DNA of 64,000 nt, taken from contig CAJJDP010000017.1 of NCBI GenBank assembly GCA_905182995.1, positions 529,331 through 593,330 of the forward strand. Direction: 5' to 3'. The position numbers and the translations under genes are program-made. Source of the DNA: Paramecium octaurelia (Eukaryota > Ciliophora > Oligohymenophorea > Peniculida > Parameciidae). The notes beneath the pieces are model-generated. The model saw only the letters and a list, made by a program, of their open reading frames with translations. It had not been told where the DNA came from and searched no databases. Below are positions 59,890 to 64,000 of the stretch, one piece after another (positions within the stretch are counted from its first letter, which is position 1; every line of letters starts with the position of its first letter).

Positions 59890-62048
59890 TCATTATTATT
59901 ATTAAAATTCTTGTAAAATTTGTTAGTTTTATTCTATAATCTTTTTCATATAATCGTCATCTATTTCTTAATTAACATCTATCATTTGATACTACTTGTC
60001 TATGTCCTCAAAATTATTCTCTTAAGTATAACTATGTATGTTGTTCTCTTCAGTTCCAATAAACAATGCTTTATCCAAATAGGCTATACATTTGAATGTT
60101 TCTGGCTTTGTAAATTTAGAAATGACCTTTTTATTAGGGTAATCCCAAGTTAGGAGCAGCCCAGTTCCTATGCTAACCAAATATCCAGTTTCAGGAATGA
60201 CTAACAATTTTTAAATGGGATGATCTAACCCTGAAAAATAAGTAAGCGCTTAGTTATTATTGAGATTCCACAATCTTATTGTCTTATCATGAGAACCACT
60301 AAATAAGATTTTACCGTCCAGAGCCAAACAGGTAATGCTGTCTTGATGTCCAACAAATGAATCATCATGTTCATAAGTGAACATATTGATTAGATAAATA
60401 GTACATTTGTTTCCAGCTGCTATTATTCTCTTTGTTGTCTTATCAAATAAAAGACACAGAATTTCATTGCCTAATGAATCTGCTGTTGCTTTCGGATTGG
60501 CTAACAATGACTATTTTAATTAAGGCATAATATAACTAGCCATTAATCGTTGTTTACGTTCAAAGATTTCCCAAACATTTATTCTACCATCATAACCACT
60601 ACTAAACATGTATTCTTCACTATCAAATGTGCAACTTGTTAATGCACAAACAGTATTATTATGCCTAGATTTAGCTTTACTTTAATCAATAATCAAAAAT
60701 GATCCTATTTCTATATTCCACAATCTGATTTCACCATTATCATGCCCAGTTGCTACTAGATTAGCATTTGTTAGATAATGCATACTTGAAACTTCATTCT
60801 TTTCACCAGTTTCAATTGTAGAAATACAAGACATATCCTTTGAATCCCAAACTCTTATGGTGTTATCCAAAGAAGCTGATACCAATTTCTTAGGTTCAAA
60901 TTCTTAAGGACAATCTATACCTAATATTTCAATTACTGGCCCTTTGTGTTAATCTAGAAGATTTCCTGTTCTAACACCCCTTTTGATCCTCAGAACATCA
61001 ATAAACTATTCTGTATATACAACCAATGCTTCCAAATGATCTATAATAATAAGACTCGAAATTTACCTATAAGATCTATTCCTAAGATTTTGCATTCGTA
61101 TAATTTGAATTCTAACACCTATTTATCACTAGAGATGTTCATAAAATATACTCTGCCTTACTCATCAGATGCAATCAATTCCTAATGAGTTTGACTCCAT
61201 CTGATAGATGTAAATAGACATTTATGTGGGTTCTTATAACTAAAGAATTTACCGCCTGATTCACCATAACCTAATATTTTTTAATCATAAGCTATTGAGA
61301 ATATTGCGTTATCTTTTTCTACTTCTATAATTTAAATTACATGCAATCGATGGAAGGAAAAGAAGCTTTTTTCTAATTTTACGTAAGTCTACTATTATTG
61401 AAGAGTTGGTTGCGAATTCATAAATAAATGTAATGAGCCATCAGTGTCACCAGCATAGAGTTGAAATTGAGGCATCTTTACTAAAAATGCAGTTATATAG
61501 GATTGCTGATTCAAAGATTTCTTCATCGAGAAATCATAAATTATTTACACAGTCACAAACCATGGATGATACATGAACTCTCGTCCACTCTCTTATTTCC
61601 AAATTCTAAGCACTTTATCATTGCTAGCTGAAAACAAACTATCCTAAGCAAATGCTATGGCCATTATAGATCCTGTGTGGCCAAATAATGTTTATATACA
61701 CCCTTTTTTGATATCGTTTTCCCATAGTTTTATAGTACGATCAGCACTTCCTGTAAATATATAATAACTGTCAGAAAACTTCTCAATTATTAAACATCTG
61801 ATTTCTCCTTTGTGATTATTTTTATTTTCTACAGGTTTTAAGATTTCGTAATCTTTGGATTGTAAGAAATGTTTGGTATCAAATCCTTTTTTTCGAAATT
61901 GCATCATTTATCCATTGCTCAATCCAAGTGTTATTGCTTAATCAGAGTAATGGTAGGCAGTAATTCTTGTTTGAGGATCTTCCTTAAATTTTGATTTCTT
62001 TTCATAAAACAAAGGGTCTGTAAACTTTTTGACTCTAATAAATTCCAT
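59890..62048 (-). CDS. WD40-repeat protein
   Basis: About 710 residues with at least seven WD-type repeats; clear blades include FTGSADRTIKLWEND, FSASNDKVLRIWKQ, VSASLDNTIRVWDSKD, ATGHDNGEIRLWNIE, FSSGYDGRINVWEIF and FSGSHDKTIRLWNLNNN. Blades in the middle (QLYAGDTDGSLHLFM) are diverged, suggesting two propellers. One intron of 26 nt near 61040-61065. The C-terminus is a charged helix. No extra catalytic domain. Family knowledge: WD propellers are docking platforms; many long ciliate ones are ciliary or IFT-linked, which cannot be shown here. The start fits because the repeats begin about 55 residues later. Confidence 0.9.
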
Positions 62049-62102
62049 TATTTTATTGTAATGAAAATTAATATTATATTTTTGTTATTCATGTTTTATA
62101 TA

Positions 62103-63658
62103 TCATGCAAAGACACCTAACAAATCTCTTGGTGTTACATATTTGAGTTTATCTCCATCCTCAACAAAGACTACTTCATGTCTTTCAACAATTCTCTCTA
62201 ATTAGTTTAAATCAAGAGTATTTGGAACTATGACAAATTCTTTAGAGTGTACTTTCTTAGCTAGATCAGCCTAATCATATTATAATTATAAAAATACATG
62301 ATTCAATTTCTTATTAACAATTCCAGCCAAAATCTTCTTCTAGAAAACAACTGACAATAATTTGCCATTTTCATGGAGTGGAACAGCGGGATGTGTTTTT
62401 AAGACTTCCAAACATTATCCAACTGTGGCTGTTGCTACATCCAACGGTTGGATTTCATGCAAATTCAAATCAGTAATTGGTCTTCCAGCTAAAGGATGTT
62501 CAGGCTCTTTCAATTCATCATAAGGAATGAACCTATTTTCAATCATCCAAGTCTTGCTCAAGTGTTTGGTGATATAATTTCTAATGTTATCAGGCAGAAT
62601 GATGACAATCTAAATAGAACATTATATTTAGAATTACTCTTTGATTCTCAGTGAAGTTTTAAGCTTTGGCCCATTCCAATGCTCCCCAAACAGTGGCACC
62701 TGAAGAACCACCACATAATAATCCTTCTTAAGATAATAATTTTCTTGCCATGAGTAGACTGTCATTATCAACTGTCTTAACCCAACCGTCGATTTCTGTC
62801 TATTATAATAGAATATGATTTTACTCTATCTAAGACCTTGGGAATAAAGTCATATCCTATGCCTTCAACTTTGTATGTTTTAATGTCAGTCTTATTAACC
62901 TCTTAAGGTAAAGCTAAATCAGATCCATAGGGATCCACAGCGATGACTTTGCATCCTGGAACCCTTTCATGAATTTTTCTACCAACTCCAGTGATGGTAC
63001 CACCTGTGCCTGTTGAAATAATGACAGCATCCAATTTATCATCACAAGCCCACAAGATTTCTTCAGCTGTGCCTTCGTAATGAGCCAAAGGATTGGATGG
63101 ATTGGCATATTGATCTAATAATATGACATTGGGATCATCAGTTGCCATCTTCTTAGCCACTTGAATCAGTGATTCAGGTTCATACCAAGCAGCTTCTGTT
63201 GGTGTTCTAATGACCTTAGCACCTAGACCTGTAAGGACATCTTGCTTTTCTTGAGACATCTTCTCAGGCATGGTAATGACTAATGGATATCCTCTAACAG
63301 CACAAGCCAAAGCTAATCCTACTCCGGTGTTTCCAGAAGTGGCTTCAACAAGGGATTTGCCTGGTCCTAGACGACCTTATTTTTCAGCATCCAAAACCAT
63401 TCTAACACCAATTCTATCCTTGAGTGAGCCACCCACATTCAAAAATTCACATTTAACAAGCACTTCACATTTTAAGCCATACTCTTTTGGGATTTTATTC
63501 AATCGAATCATAGGAGTATGACCTACAGCGTCGAGTGCGTCATTGTAAATCTTCTTAAAGGGAACAAATTCTATGTGTGAATGTGGAGTTTGGGGTTATT
63601 CATTTGCTCCTCTTTTGTAGGTGCATTGGATTGTGTCTTTTGATAAGTCTTGAATCAT
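62103..63658 (-). CDS. Cystathionine beta-synthase (PLP enzyme with C-terminal regulatory part)
   Basis: The PLP lysine lies in GGSLKDRIG. The phosphate-binding loop [10 protein letters not shown] and substrate loop [13 protein letters not shown] are intact, with GGSSG in the second half. The catalytic core is followed by a C-terminal region ([20 protein letters not shown] ... [15 protein letters not shown] ... [15 protein letters not shown]) resembling a CBS-domain pair. About 500 residues, with three introns of about 25-28 nt. The N-terminal haem-binding Cys/His segment of human CBS is not seen. Family knowledge: condenses serine and homocysteine to cystathionine in the cytosol. Cysteine synthase is an alternative, but the C-terminal extension favours CBS. 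Confidence 0.92.
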
Positions 63659-63698
63659 TATTTAAAAATGAATTAGTATTAATCAATTATAGAAGATT

Positions 63699-64000
63699 AT
63701 GAATAAATGGGTATTACAAAGTATATTGCTCTAATTATCAAATCTCCATTAACATATCATCAAAGATATACCTTTAATTCTCTTAGTTTAACGGAAATCA
63801 AATCTTATCTAGGTTCTTATTTAAAATGGAGTTATCACTCTCATTCTAAACATAAAACCAGAATTAGAATTATACTTATATTTAAAAACTAACTAGAGAC
63901 AATATTTATTCATCTCTTTTGAATAAATCGAAGATAGACTAATTGGAGACCATGAATATTTATTAATAATCTATGGTTATGCAATGCATTATTCCTTAAT
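63699..64000 (+). CDS. Partial gene at the right edge, possibly RNA polymerase III subunit RPC3-like
   Basis: From ATG 63699 (MNKWVLQSILLQLSNLHQH) one frame stays open to the end of the window, about 100 codons. A helix-turn-helix-like stretch LVQRKSNLIQVLIQNGVITL is followed by YLYLKTNQRQYLFISFEQIE. The order of a short winged-helix segment and a tyrosine-rich stretch loosely resembles the start of RPC82/RPC3, but the match is weak and rests on memory of the family. The 3' part is missing. Divergent from the CBS gene, with 40 bp between starts. Confidence 0.5.

Overview
The window looks like macronuclear DNA of a ciliate, most likely Paramecium (aurelia group). Three observations support this. 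(1) Recognisable proteins read through only when TAA and TAG encode glutamine and TGA is the sole stop. (2) Nearly every gene is interrupted by introns of about 20-31 nt, usually GTA...TAG. (3) The DNA is very AT-rich and genes are close together on both strands. All CDS coordinates below use that code and include the tiny introns. No start codon was chosen with a bacterial ribosome-binding site in mind, and no prokaryotic features (operons, IS, CRISPR) were seen.

Layout. 1-7.8 kb: edge-truncated protein kinase, cytosolic carboxypeptidase, tRNA-Ser, a small serine-rich protein, a degenerate zone, secreted cyclophilin, V-ATPase proteolipid. 8.5-16.3 kb: uncharacterised protein, Nudix hydrolase, three tandem minus-strand kinases with related N-terminal modules, and an oppositely oriented ULK/ATG1-like kinase. 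16.3-19.7 kb: RNA polymerase I/III subunit AC40 and a LYR-motif protein, spanning a 1,347-bp direct duplication around one N that looks like an uncollapsed contig overlap. 20-28.5 kb: unknown long ORF, two-TM protein, exosome RRP42-like subunit, phosphatidylinositol synthase, a long degraded zone, coiled-coil protein, histidine acid phosphatase with an altered second motif. 28.8-32 kb: large secreted, acidic and proline-rich, repeat-bearing LamG-like protein. 33.7-48.4 kb: Na+/H+ exchanger with a cyclic-nucleotide-binding domain, IQ/MORN protein, several coiled-coil proteins, ENTH/polyQ clathrin adaptor, MFS transporter, TMEM184 protein. 48.5-56.1 kb: CacyBP/SIP, Cys-rich secreted protein, tRNA-Asn, K+ channel with CNBD and a CCHC knuckle, two-TM protein, p24 protein. 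56.4-64 kb: unclear ORF, mitochondrial Lon, WD40 protein, cystathionine beta-synthase, and a partial gene at the right edge.

The genes do not form one pathway. Loose themes are signalling at membranes or cilia (kinases, K+ channel, exchanger, MORN), the secretory route (cyclophilin, p24, PI synthase, ENTH adaptor, V-ATPase) and RNA synthesis or turnover (AC40, RRP42, possibly the last gene). Several AT-rich tracts hold only broken reading frames and probably contain decayed paralogues. I found no clearly new multi-gene system. The best leads are atypical proteins: the acid phosphatase lacking its HD motif, the zinc-knuckle K+ channel, the repeat-rich secreted protein, and the kinase cluster with variant DFG motifs.
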